Source: Cudoniella acicularis (taxonomy: Eukaryota; Ascomycota; Leotiomycetes; Helotiales; Helotiaceae). From it: 21,066 nucleotides of DNA. The stretch lies in contig JAAMPI010001016.1 in assembly GCA_013054445.1 (NCBI GenBank), positions 1-21,066 on the forward strand. Direction: 5' to 3'. Shown here in pieces: positions 1 through 9,962 of this stretch; within the stretch, counting starts at the first letter, position 1, and each line of letters starts with the position of its first letter. The notes under the pieces were generated by a model. It was not told the origin of the DNA. It ran no database searches and saw only the letters and a program-made list of their open reading frames with translations. The position numbers and the translations under genes were made by a program.

Positions 1-476
1 TACGCTCTATTGTTATTTATATCTTACAATTTAAACTACTACCTCTAGCCTCTAATACTCATGCCACGGCGATGCTATCTACTACGGACCCACACACGAA
101 TCAAACAGGTGGCAAGCAAACGGCACTTCAGGTATTGAAAACTTATCGAGTGGCATCTCAGGTATTTGCTGTTAGAATATTCTGGTTTTTGTGGGAGGGT
201 TTTAACTATTATTCAAAACGTCAACTCGGAACAATTGTTGCTACCGTTAGCGTTCACATTTATTTTTAAGCGAGAATAAAAGGGGCTCCGAAATATCCTT
301 TCCCATTTTCATATTTCTCAATAAGGAACTGTTTTCATGTTAGGTATTGTGAACATTCAAGTAGCTAGAGCTAGAAATATTTTCCAATTTTGGTCCTATG
401 CGGTGAAGTCCCATTTGATTAGTCTTATAATGTATGCCGTCTTGTGAGGTGCGGTTCTGCGTTTTGTTGGTGGTTA
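1..476. other. AT-rich intergenic DNA, no gene seen
   Basis: This stretch is AT-rich with stops in all frames. The only open frame longer than 60 codons (72-269, +) has no recognisable motif and no promoter-like or splice context, so I do not call it. It leads directly into the palindromic repeat array that begins near 477, and it may belong to the same old mobile element. Confidence 0.6.
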
Positions 477-1045
477 GTCGCTAAAATTACAGCGTCCTGG
501 CCCCTGTAAATGAGCATCGAGTCGCTGAATTACAGCGTTCGAGTCCCTGCAAATCCGCGAGTAACGGATTGTTGCAATAATTTTACACGACTTATTTAAA
601 TAGTTATCGCTTAATTTTTCCTAGCAATAGGCTTCTTGATGTTCTATGCGCTTGTGCCCGTGTGTAGTTACTGCGCGCAACAAGAAGAGCCCGCTCACCA
701 AAGTACAGCGGGGAGGCCCCTGTTGGTCAGCGATCACTCGCTAAAATACAGCGTAGAAGCCCCTGTAAATTAGCGAGCGACAGCACCAAAACGCTGCAAC
801 TACTCTGACGACTTAACTTTTGAAATGTGATCGTCGCATAATTCTTACTAGCAAATAAATTAATTTGAAAGTATTTTTGCAGGGTTTTTGCGATAGTTCT
901 CGTGTTTTGGTTACGGCGCGGAAAAGGGAAACCTGTGCACTAAAGTACAGCGTGCAAGTCCCTGAAAATTAGCGATTAGTCGCTTAAATACAGCGCACTG
1001 ATCCCTGTAAATTAGTAAACGACAGCGCTAGAATGCTGCAATTGT
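477..1045. repeat. Three degenerate ~230-bp repeats, each holding two imperfect palindromes
   Basis: Six related units of about 38 bp are visible, near 477-515, 521-565, 696-733, 735-783, 937-975 and 976-1026. The best unit (735-775) has a left arm CGCTAAAATACAGCG and a right arm CCCTGTAAATTAGCG. The reverse complement of the right arm is CGCTAATTTACAGGG, so each unit is an imperfect inverted repeat with a variable centre of about 6 bp. The units come in pairs. After each pair follows a shared tail (GACAGC, then GCTGCAA, then GACGACTTA in two of the three copies), giving three higher-order copies spaced about 220-240 bp apart. The copies are diverged, as expected of an old element. Subterminal repeats of a DNA transposon are the most likely explanation, which is inference; no transposase was recognised nearby. 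Confidence 0.65.
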
Positions 1046-1341
1046 TTTGCATGAAGACAGCATGATTCATGGAATAGCCATTCACTTTCAACTACTTTTG
1101 TAAATAATACTAAGAATATATTTTATGGTATACTGTTATTCACAGCTCTTTGCGTGACTAATTCTCAAAAACTATAAATTCATGATTTTATTCCTGCTTC
1201 CTTTCTCTCTCTTTCAACAACCCAAAGACTCTTGCTGCACAACAAAGCAATACTTTCTAAATCAGACACTATTCTTCATACACCTATTAATTTCCCGGGC
1301 GCTTGCACCTGCAAACAATAAGTTACATCTGCGCAAATAAT

Positions 1342-1852
1342 ATGGCTCAACAAGGGGAATCCAATGGCTCGCAGAACATAAATAGTGAGCAAGGCGTAGG
1401 CAGGGCCGCTTATGGCCCTGATGGCATGCCATTCCAGCAAGATGGAGCACCAGGTTCAGTAATGGTGCCGGTATTTAAAAAAGGCGCGTTGGGAAGCCCG
1501 GTGGAATATGAGGAACTGCCAGGATCGCCGACCCCATCTGATGGACGAGGAAATCTGCCCTCGCCATCTTGCTCCAAGTATGACGGAAGTAGTGAGAAGG
1601 GAGACGTCGATAAGCCCAACTCGCTATACTCGTCAAGTTCAAATAAAGATTCCAGCCGGGCAAGTAGTGAAAGCTGGGGGGATCTCGGTGGTAGAGGTTC
1701 ACTCCAACCTGATCCCAATGCTAACGGAAGCTCTTTACTACCAAGGAAGTAATAGAGATCGGAATAGCGCTGCAAGATGTGAGGGCGGCAGCGAACGGGG
1801 GTATGGATCTACTAGTGATGCTCAACAGCAAGAACGTGAAAGCGTGAGTTGA
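1342..1852 (+). CDS. Doubtful Ser/Gly-rich hypothetical protein, possibly a broken gene start
   Basis: I do not recognise this protein. The ATG at 1342 has A at -3 and follows a pyrimidine-rich, fungal-5'UTR-like stretch. The first exon encodes a low-complexity, disordered, Ser/Gly/Asp/Pro-rich chain. A plausible 55-nt intron at 1691-1745 (GTAGAG donor, GCTAAC branch at 1720-1725, CCAAG acceptor) joins it in phase to a second Ser/Gln-rich segment, giving about 151 codons before TGA at 1850. Directly beyond, another frame continues in the same style (a Ser run followed by basic residues, about 1843-1911), which suggests a one-base frameshift or a missed intron. A truncated or decayed gene, or an ORF within a mobile element, is as likely as a working gene. 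Confidence 0.3.
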
Positions 1853-1911
1853 GTTCTGCATCCAGTAGTAGTCGCAATCACAAGAAGTTCAAAGAGGAAC
1901 CTCATAGCGGC

Positions 1912-3388
1912 TAGTGTGTGGTGGCTGTTAGAGGCACCAGTGCTGCTACACATTGACGGGTCGAGTCATTGGGTGAGCCTGGGTTCCATGTAATGTATAA
2001 CATCAATTTATTGAAGCAGATAGACTTCTTCGTTGATTTAGATAATTCACCTGAGTTGGCAATCCTTGAAAAATTTGCCCTTGGCGTGAATGTTGCTTGC
2101 CTCACGGTCAAGCCAATTTTGTGTGGGCTCAACAACACCTGCTCCGCCAAACACTTCATAGTAAATCACCAAACGCTTTAGCCCAACGTGTGAAAACCGG
2201 ACAATTTGATAAACGACATTGCAGAGATGTGCTGTACTTGGACATTGTCTGTATTCTTGGACCGTTTCTCTCAAAAATCTCCCTGTCAATGCGATGGTGG
2301 GACAGATCCAGTGAACACGCTTATCAGCTGAGCCAAACCAAAACAATGCAACTGGAGAGGCCCGAATTTTTCCATAATGAGTGACTTCTTTGGCTGGACA
2401 GCTACCCGTGTGGATCCTGATGTGCGAGAGGCCGAGATTTTTGTGGAAAGGGCCTTTTCCACTTTAGAATGGTTGTTTGAATTTCAACTTTGAAATGTGA
2501 ATCGTTGAACCGTTCGAGCAGGTTGCTTTCCGTCAGCAGGCTCGGCCTATCACAATGAAATTACTGAAAAAATACTTACCATGACCTAATGTGACACACG
2601 GACTGCCAAAAGTCTCGCGGAAAGCGACAAATTATGAAGGGAAAAAGACTTCAATGGAAGTCGTAAAATCAGCTCCGAGAACGAACAGTTCAAAGATGGC
2701 CATGCTACTTAGACATACATCCTTCCTTCCTATTGCTTCACAAAGTGGCGCGGCCAACGTTAGGCAGATCAAGCACGAGACCGAGAACAAGCATAGAAAA
2801 AAGGAAGGCTGTGACTACTTCGGAGCATGAAAATTTTGTCGGATCTGGTTAATGCCAGAAACACACATAGTAGAAGTAAAGGTTCTGTTTTGCCAAATGA
2901 ATGCAATGGCAGGTGGTGTAGCTGCGTGGTGTGTCTTCGTCCTGGCTTGGCGGGATCTGAAGGGCTGTTCCAATATTTTGATTCCGCATTGCAGTTCTCT
3001 GCAGGAAATGGTTTGCCAAATTGCTCCCGGTCCGCGACACGATCCAGTCGCAATTGTTTGAAGATAGAGATATTGCGATTTTGGAATAATAGCCAAGCAA
3101 ATTGGGCTATTTGCGATCAAAAAATTGTCTTCGGGACGACATACTGTGATATTGGATCCAGCGCATTGGTCCGTCGATTAGGCCGTCGTGTCCTAGGTGG
3201 AGATGTTTCGCATCAGATATCATTGTGCGAACCTTGATCGGCGAAATTTGTGCAGGAAGCCATTGCTTTGTGAAGTCTGGCTCTCTGGAGCGAGACCTAT
3301 AGACACTACTAAGATGTCGGTAATGGAGAAGAGATTGAAGTCGTAGAGTAGCTCAGAGATCGCGCAAGTACTGCTTAGTACTCAATAT
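1912..3388. other. AT-rich accessory DNA, no supportable gene
   Basis: Several frames of 70-136 codons are open on both strands, for example 1969-2181 (+), 2047-2346 (-) and 2827-3237 (+). None shows a domain motif, a signal peptide, credible splice sites or a clear start context, and they overlap each other. A perfect 7-bp stem with a 2-nt loop lies at 2481-2496 (ATTTCAA/TTGAAAT). A region at 3328-3351 is similar to 3649-3672, so the inverted-arm element downstream may once have started somewhat earlier than 3389. Confidence 0.5.
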
Positions 3389-4310
3389 ACGCGCCGCATT
3401 CTTAATAACCCACGCCGCACGGTTTCTGGCCAATCAGACAAGGAGTCCCACTTTCTAAGCGGGATAAATTCAACGCACCGCATCCTCACGACTACGCGCC
3501 GCACGATTTCCAGCTAATCAGATAAGATGCCGCACTTCTCTCTGAAAAACGCAAAGCCGTCAGCTTTGAGAATGAACCCTAGAATGCCGCACATTGTAAA
3601 AAGACTTTTACTTTTCCGTTGCGTCGTAACATAATAAATTGATTATTGGAAGAAGAGAATGAAGTTGAGATGTTGCTGTCGCGTCCTATGCCCGCGCGCT
3701 GTAGTGTAAAACCTCACCCCGCAATTACGCGAGGCTATGAGGGCCGCCTCTCGGAACTCGCTCCGGCGACTGCTCAGGCCACTCAGGTAAGAGTCGGTAG
3801 GGCGTCCAGAGCCTAATCAAGGCCCGTCCAGCGATGCGATACCCAGTGACAACCTCTAGCAGGCTGTCCCAATTCAGTAAGCCAAACAGTGTGCGCATCA
3901 AAGGTTCCAAGCTACGGTAGGCGCTAGAACATCTCAAGGCGCGACAGTGATAGAGCTACCCTCAGGGACCCATCAAGCATAGACAGGTAGCTAGCGCACG
4001 AATATTTATTGTAGAGACTCTACAGCGTAGGTTATACACCCGCACGGGCCTTTGAGGCCCGGATCGGCGTATAGCGAAAAGTGAGAGGCGAATGCCTGAA
4101 AAAAGTACAGAGTGGTGCAGCGTGAATTATTGAGAATGCGGTGCGTTGAATATATCCCTCCTAGACAAGTGCGGGGGCTTTACTATTTTCGGACGAAAGT
4201 GAGAAGCGATAATGCCAAGAGTGCGGTAATCACTCTCATTGGCCTAAACCGTACGGCGCGTAGTCGTGAGGCTGAATAGCCCAAACCGTGCGACGTGTAG
4301 TCGTGTGCAG
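3389..4310. mobile_element. Putative non-autonomous element with repeated inverted arms (foldback/MITE-like)
   Basis: The left arm holds a diverged tandem duplication with an 84-bp period: ACGCGCCGCATT at 3389 and ACGCACCGCATC at 3473, both followed by a CCGCAC(G/T) motif and an AATCAGA block. The right arm, about 4111-4310, carries the same motifs in reverse. Its reverse complement contains ATTCAACGCACCGCATTCTC, which matches ATTCAACGCACCGCATCCTC at 3469-3488. It also contains CACGACTACGCGCCG, which matches 3487-3501, and CGCACGGTTT and GGCCAAT, which match 3416-3434. The centre is GC-richer and has no transposase. It includes a perfect 15-bp palindrome TGTAGAGACTCTACA (4010-4024) and a hairpin CGGGCC-TTTGA-GGCCCG (4045-4061). 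Terminal boundaries and target-site duplications are not resolved. The superfamily is unknown. Confidence 0.6.
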
Positions 4311-4455
4311 CCCGTCGCGAACTTGGCATGTTGCAATTGAGAATGGCGGTCTCTGAAGTGAGGCTGAGCGGCTAGTCCCAACGGTAAGGAATAGTAAGAT
4401 CACCTCACTGGCAACGACAGAATCCCCCACCTGTCCTTCTCACAGTATTCACATC

Positions 4456-6243
4456 ATGAGACTTATCAATGTAAAGGCATGCTCATTGGAGCTTTTTACT
4501 GATCCTGTTTCCGTCCCTTATGCGATTCTTTCGCATACGTGGGCCGAAGATGAAATCTCATTTCAAGACTTAGAAGGTGACCGAGAAGCCCTCGAGCTCA
4601 GAGAAGGTTTTGTGAAGATCAGGGAGACTTGCCGCCTCGCGATCGAGAACGGACTGGATTATGCATGGGTTGATACCTGCTGTATCGACAAGACTTCAAG
4701 TGCCGAACTTTCCGAAGCAATCAATTCAATGTTCAAATGGTATGGAAGCGCCGCCGTTTGTTACGCGTTTCTCTCGGATTTGTCGAAAAGCCCATCTTCA
4801 GGAGATGAATTGCTCAAAAGTTTGGAGCACTGTCGATGGTTTACCAGAGGTTGGACTCTCCAAGAGTTGATAGCACCACCCGAAGTGCTTTTCCTGGACG
4901 AGGACTGGAACCCGCGTGGAACAAAGAGTGAACTACGACTTCATCTTGAGCTCATAACCGGTGTGGATCGAACAGTCTTGTACGATTCGACACAATTATC
5001 GATGATACCACTTGCCAAACGAATGTCATGGGCAGCCAAGAGGAAAACGAGCCGTATAGAAGATCTCGCATACTGTTTGCTGGGGATCTTCGACATCAAT
5101 ATGGCGATGATCTATGGCGAAGGACCAAAAGCTTTCATCAGACTGCAAGAAGAAATTCTGAAAAAGACAACTGATCTATCTTTGTTCGCCTGGCAGAGCA
5201 ACGACACTGACACCTATCGGGGACTCTTAGCTCGAAGTCCCCTTGAATTTCAACAATGCGGGTCTATCATACCGAATACTGACCAATTTCGTTTCAGAGA
5301 AGAGATCAGCCTCACCAATAAAGGAGCTCGGATCAACGCGATGCTTCACCATTCTGGAAATGGCCTCTATATCATGGATCTGGATTGCTACCGGGGAAAC
5401 CGAACATCCAAAGACCGGATTGGTATCTTTCTCAGCCGAACAGTGGATTCCTATGTGAGACGATCTCCGCAAGAAACAACATCATCAATTTCCTCCAACA
5501 AACCTTCCCAAATCTACATCCAATCAGATATTCAAGACCCAATATCAAGTGGCCTAGAAGACGACCGCAACTACGGCATCCATATTAGTTTCGAGGAAAG
5601 CGGATACAAATACACAGCCTCCAACTTCCACGCCGTACCGCAAGCATATTGGGATGTCAATGAGCAGTTTTTCTTCACACGCGGACTCGAGGGCTTCACC
5701 GCATTTGTGCACTTCTATGTTTCTCCGAGCGCTCCCAGTGCCCAGGCCAAGAATCTGGAATATATTGGTCACAAAAGTGGCCAAAGGTTCCTACTCGTTT
5801 GCGATTTGCAAAACATGCCAGAACCACTCTTCGTCCTGTATTCCGAAGAGGAATTTAGGCGACAGGGAATGGCTCCTGGGTTCATCGATCCCTTTGAGAG
5901 TATCGATGTATATGGTCCGCAGGGTGATCGTGACAGTTTGGCATTGCTAAATTCGCGAGCGAGAAGTCGGCCGCAGAAGAAGTTGACGGCAAGACATATT
6001 GGATCCAGCGATGCATTTGAAGTCTCTGTTTCGGCCTTTTCGTCAGATGAACACCCTCATAAGATTGAGGTTAGAATCAACATTGGACCCGAAGCTACTC
6101 CTGCTAAGCGGCCTACTGTGAACGTCAGGTCTATTAGTGCCACTTTGAGCAACACGAAAAAGAAGACGATGGAGAAATGGTACCAAGGTCTTTCGAAGCC
6201 TTCGAGCGGGTCCAAGGCTGAGGATGACAGTTCGACGGGCTGA
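4456..6243 (+). CDS. HET-domain protein (heterokaryon incompatibility-like)
   Basis: This single uninterrupted exon of 595 residues starts at the first ATG after a run of upstream stops. The N-terminal ~240 residues carry the full set of HET-domain signatures: YAILSHTW (22-29), WVDTCCIDK (71-79), WFTRGWTLQELIAP (128-141), an R-x-E-D-x-AYCLLGIF block (200-212) and MIYGEG (218-223). Proteins of this family trigger regulated cell death after fusion of unlike hyphae or act as NLR-type sensors. The domain is reported to be TIR-related and is the death effector. The C-terminal ~350 residues show no NACHT, ankyrin or WD40 repeats, so this is a stand-alone HET protein with an unassigned C-terminal half and a basic, Ser/Lys-rich tail. 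All core motifs are intact. Most of its upstream region is the inverted-arm element ending near 4310, so the promoter may be partly element-derived. Confidence 0.93.
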   Translation: MRLINVKACSLELFTDPVSVPYAILSHTWAEDEISFQDLEGDREALELREGFVKIRETCRLAIENGLDYAWVDTCCIDKTSSAELSEAINSMFKWYGSAAVCYAFLSDLSKSPSSGDELLKSLEHCRWFTRGWTLQELIAPPEVLFLDEDWNPRGTKSELRLHLELITGVDRTVLYDSTQLSMIPLAKRMSWAAKRKTSRIEDLAYCLLGIFDINMAMIYGEGPKAFIRLQEEILKKTTDLSLFAWQSNDTDTYRGLLARSPLEFQQCGSIIPNTDQFRFREEISLTNKGARINAMLHHSGNGLYIMDLDCYRGNRTSKDRIGIFLSRTVDSYVRRSPQETTSSISSNKPSQIYIQSDIQDPISSGLEDDRNYGIHISFEESGYKYTASNFHAVPQAYWDVNEQFFFTRGLEGFTAFVHFYVSPSAPSAQAKNLEYIGHKSGQRFLLVCDLQNMPEPLFVLYSEEEFRRQGMAPGFIDPFESIDVYGPQGDRDSLALLNSRARSRPQKKLTARHIGSSDAFEVSVSAFSSDEHPHKIEVRINIGPEATPAKRPTVNVRSISATLSNTKKKTMEKWYQGLSKPSSGSKAEDDSSTG

Positions 6244-7146
6244 AAAACGCCGCCTCTTCGAATGGACGGCAACTGGCAACATGAGCGAACCCTCAGAGAC
6301 GGTATTGATATGTTCCAGGAGATTCACTATTAATTCGTCGTTTCGCAGCAATAAAGATGACCCCAAATTAATTTTGGGACAATCATGGCTACATGGTACT
6401 TGACCAGTACAACCAGGAGTATAAACACCTATCTGAGTGTTCCTTGTGAATCCGTCTCTCTTCCTACTCCAAGGCACCCTCACGCCCCGAACTCGAAAGC
6501 CAAAGACACTCTTTCCGTGGCACTGATGGTAAATTTGCCAAACGCCACTCTCAACCTGCCGGGTGTGTACTCCAACTCTAACAAAAGGGACGTCTGCGGA
6601 GCTATGGTGACGCAAAGAAGGAAGTGAATCCTGCATGTCAGAGCTTTCTGTAGCATCGGCAAAGCAGTGTGGCTCAGCGAGGCTCAACCCTTCCTAGCTA
6701 GAGAAGAGGCCCCTTGGGAGCTGGAACTCGATAGCAAAGGGATTTGAACTTGCTAAAAAGCCGGGGGGTTAGCGCAGAATGAGGAGCAGATGATTGTCAC
6801 TCAAGAGGTGGGTGAGCAGAGGGGGCGGGTGAGTTGATTTGACGGAAGTGGTTTTTTTTCCCGGCCTTCTAGCACGTCCTATTGGGCTTGAAACATGCAT
6901 GTATCATAATTTGTTTTCACATTGTTTTTTAGAATACATTGTCTCATGCGACGCACTGCCAAAGCCCCCGAACTTCTCACCTGTGGATCAACCCTCCCCC
7001 TCTACTCCGTTCATCATAACTTAGCCCTCCACTTCAACATTGTTTCAAAAAATGCACAACTCACAGACAGGTTAAATCTTATATAGGAATTCGTATGTAT
7101 TCATTTCTCACAGAAACATCAATCACTTCTCAAACCCCACTTGGAG
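6244..7146. other. Intergenic region between convergent genes, no gene seen
   Basis: This is the shared 3' flank of the HET gene (+) and the PTH11-like gene (-). The 81-codon frame at 6385-6627 (+) and frames antisense to the HET 3' end have no motif support. A T-arm-like string occurs near 6740-6760 on the minus strand, but no cloverleaf can be built around it. Confidence 0.55.
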
Positions 7147-8721
7147 TCAATCCTTATCATCAACACAAACTTCCCAAGACTGCGCAATTCTAATCTCCCT
7201 ACCCTTCATCCTCGCCATTTCAGGCCTTTCTACCCCTTTTCCTTTCCCCCTTAAATTCTCCATTTCAATATCTATCCCATCATTACCTAACATAACAACC
7301 TCATCTCCATGCTCATCTTCATGCTCGTCATCTCTCCACATCGTGCCCATACCCGACGGCTCACCCTGTACACTGTCTTTTCTATCATCGTAAATGTTCT
7401 TTGAACCCCGATTCGGGATCTTGAATTTCGTCTTCTTAATTCCTCGGTCTTGGAGTAAAGAGGCGAGAACTACGGTGTTGGCGATGAAGGTGCTGAGCAG
7501 GATGTCGAGGGAGGCGAGGAGGGTGCGGCGCTGTTGCGAGGGATTGAGGGTGAGGATTTGGTGTGTTTCTATGAGTGGAAGAACGGTTATTTAGGTGGTT
7601 TCTCTGGGGTTCAAGGTTTGGGTTGAGGTGAGTGAGAAACTGACAGTGGGAAAGGGAGAGGGGAAACATACGGAAGATAGTAAATGCGACGCTGAGGAGC
7701 GGGAGTGCTAGGCGGATGGTGATTGAGAATTTTCTGTATTTCACGAGATTATTTAGCGGTAGGCTCAGGGGCTCTTAGGTGTCCAGGAATGAAATGAAAG
7801 AGTGAAGAGTTAAAGAGGAAATGCACATACTGTTTCCCCAACAATTTCGACCTCAAAATCATTGGCAGAGGCAAAATCACCAGCGCCAAATTGGTCACAA
7901 TATCCAAAATCCCCTTTGCAAACAGGAAAGTGTAGCCCTGTCTGCATTGCGGCCCTGGATCAGGCGTCACTTGCCAGTAATGCGAAAATGGCGTGCAAGC
8001 TGCAAGATCACTGATGACTGTGGCGAGAAAGGCGAGGAAGAGGAAGATGTGGAGGATGAGGAGGATGTGGTATTGTGTCAGGCTTGTGCGGCGAACGGAG
8101 GAGATGAGATTTTGTAGGAAGATGGAGGTACTGTATTTTATTGTCCAAAGACTGATTTATTGTTAGTATTTGTTCTTAATAGTAAGTGATGTGGATCTTA
8201 AATAGCAAAACAAGAAGATAGTAAAGAATTGAGGAAGCACTCACTATGCAGCATACATCACCCTTGCCGCGAGTACTACCTGACTTCCAATTTCTCTCTG
8301 GTGGATGTTTTGTATTGATAAAGTGGTGGAAATTATGTTGTTGGTTCCGAATAGGAGGACGACATGAGCCAAACCCATTCGGATGAGAAGTGGGAGGATG
8401 GCAAGAAGCATGATGCCATCCTCAAGGAAGAGCCGTTCGGTTCGAACATAACGGCCACAGACGCGAAAAAGTATTACTGTGATTGCGAAGACTGTACACC
8501 ACTATATAAAGGGGGCATTAGCAGGCGTAGGAATTTTGAAGTAAAGGAGTCGGGAAAACAGGTTGGAAAACTAATTTGTATCTTCCAAATGATGACGACG
8601 AAGCCGGAGAAAGACTTAATGAACGCAAATAACATACCCAGCTTACAAGTAATGTTGGCTTGTCTTCTCTGAAATCTCGAGGTTCTGGTGCTGTGGTTGA
8701 AAATCGACGAAATATTTCCAT
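7147..8721 (-). CDS. PTH11-like seven-helix membrane protein (fungal rhodopsin-domain family)
   Basis: The gene has five exons on the minus strand: 8721-8638, 8501-8245, 8151-7831, 7733-7672 and 7568-7147. Introns are 136, 93, 97 and 103 nt, all GT...AG, and intron 2 has a perfect TACTAAC branch (8161-8167, complement). The phases close to give 381 residues. The ATG at 8721 has A at -3 and G at +4. Seven hydrophobic helices lie at about 25-43, 58-79, 104-122, 140-160, 180-204, 217-236 and 256-278. Family landmarks are a GTNN turn (80-83), an IGSQVVLAAR stretch before helix 3, and DPGPQCRQGY (178-187), whose Cys183 probably pairs with Cys166. These proteins are putative GPCR-like surface sensors, and PTH11 itself governs appressorium formation in Magnaporthe. 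There is no CFEM domain. The ~100-residue cytosolic tail has a striking Asp/Glu/His stretch. Ligand and signalling role cannot be told from sequence. Confidence 0.88.
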
Positions 8722-9423
8722 GCTGACTTGTTACCAATTTCCAAGAATGTCGAGGGGAAGCCGGTAACCCCTCAAAAGAGCTATGAACTCAAAAATAACC
8801 TAAAAACAGAGTCTCTTCAAACGAAAGCCAGCTTCTCAGATCCATCACTGAATGTCCGATATCTAGATCATGCATCATAAAGTTTAACTTGATGCTTTGA
8901 AGGAGGAAACACTAACTCAACCCGTGTCGCCAAAAAGTTTGAGAGTACGCCCGACTCCCCTAAACAGGGGTGGAGGATTTGCGAAAGTATGTTCCAAACC
9001 CGAAAATGAAGCCGTATAGACTCGTACACCCATGCTAGGCTTTCCCATTTGTTAGAGTGTGCCTTGAGGTCCTCGGCACTTTCCCGGCCCACGGGACAGA
9101 TAACTTATTCTTGTCAGCGGTTTGCAACTCTTATGACACGCAGCATCACGGCATCAAATGATCAGAGAGGATCAACGATAAGGTGCGGCAAGAAAGTAAT
9201 CATGCCGTGAACTACACGGAGGTTCAGTATCGAAAGAAGAATGTCGTTAGAGTTTCTCCTTTCGTTATTCGATGAGGGGAACTCCACTTGGCAACCCCAA
9301 ACATCACTTCCCCTGAACTATTCCACAACAGTACCGAGAAGCCGGGCCGCTGTCAATGAGCGGGATGCAGCGGTCAGTTGGTGAGACTGCCGTGTGTAGG
9401 AGACACCGAGAGTCGGTGGGCGC

Positions 9424-9437
9424 AGCTTCTAGAAGCT
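9424..9437. promoter_or_regulatory. Perfect 14-bp palindrome containing a heat-shock-element core
   Basis: AGCTTCTAGAAGCT is a perfect palindrome. Its centre TTCTAGAA (9427-9434) is an inverted pair of nGAAn units, the core of a heat-shock-factor site, and the following GCTTT gives a partial third unit. It sits 1.1 kb upstream of the permease ATG and 0.7 kb upstream of the PTH11-like ATG. Use as a real site is inference. Confidence 0.35.
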
Positions 9438-9760
9438 TTTTAGGGTTGGCGATTCCTTATCCGTCTGCTGTCTCCAGCACCTTCCTATCGTAGCATCATT
9501 CCCCCAGCCACATCCCGGACGCGGTTCGCGATTCGGCACTGTGCCGGATCGCCACGGCCTGTTGGAAGTTGGAAGCCCGTCCAACAGCACAGCACACGAC
9601 ACTCGATACGCAGCCGTCCTGCGTGCGATTGTGTGATGAAGTGGCCATTTGCTCGGAGATCGCCCAGCTGTAGAAGCAATAGTGGCCTTTTAAATGACCC
9701 CATCAGGCGCGTGCAGGTCGAATACCGTAACGTGGGCGAGGGCGGTTGATTTCGCGGTCC

Positions 9761-9787
9761 AGAGCCCAGAGAGCCCAGAGAGCCCAG
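9761..9787. repeat. Three exact copies of a 9-bp unit (AGAGCCCAG)
   Basis: This is a short exact tandem repeat of three units in the GC-rich part of the intergenic region. It explains the repetitive Gly-Ser-Leu translations seen in overlapping frames and argues against those frames being genes. Confidence 0.8.
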
Positions 9788-9962
9788 TCCTGCGTCCACA
9801 GTCCAAATCCCAAGGCTTCCCAGGGACCCCCAGCTTTCCCTGCACGCCAGCAATGATCGCCCAAAGGAACGTGCGGGAACTGCGATGCCGTCCCTGAAGG
9901 CTGTCTTGGCACCACCCTACACTCTGCTTTTTGGTGAAGCATCGGTGCAGCTTCTGCAGCGA

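Noticed and set aside
477..1045. CRISPR-like array
   Set aside because: The repeats are diverged, palindromic and paired, the spacing is irregular, and the window is clearly from a eukaryote.
2047..3237. Overlapping frames of 70-136 codons on both strands
   Set aside because: Mutually overlapping, no motifs, and several start at non-ATG codons.
6043..6687. A 214-codon minus-strand frame overlapping the HET 3' end
   Set aside because: It begins at a TTG, not ATG, has no motif, and half of it is antisense to a convincing gene.
6730..6800. A tRNA-like T-arm string (AGTTCAAATCCC on the minus strand)
   Set aside because: No matching acceptor stem, D-arm or anticodon stem can be built at the right distance.
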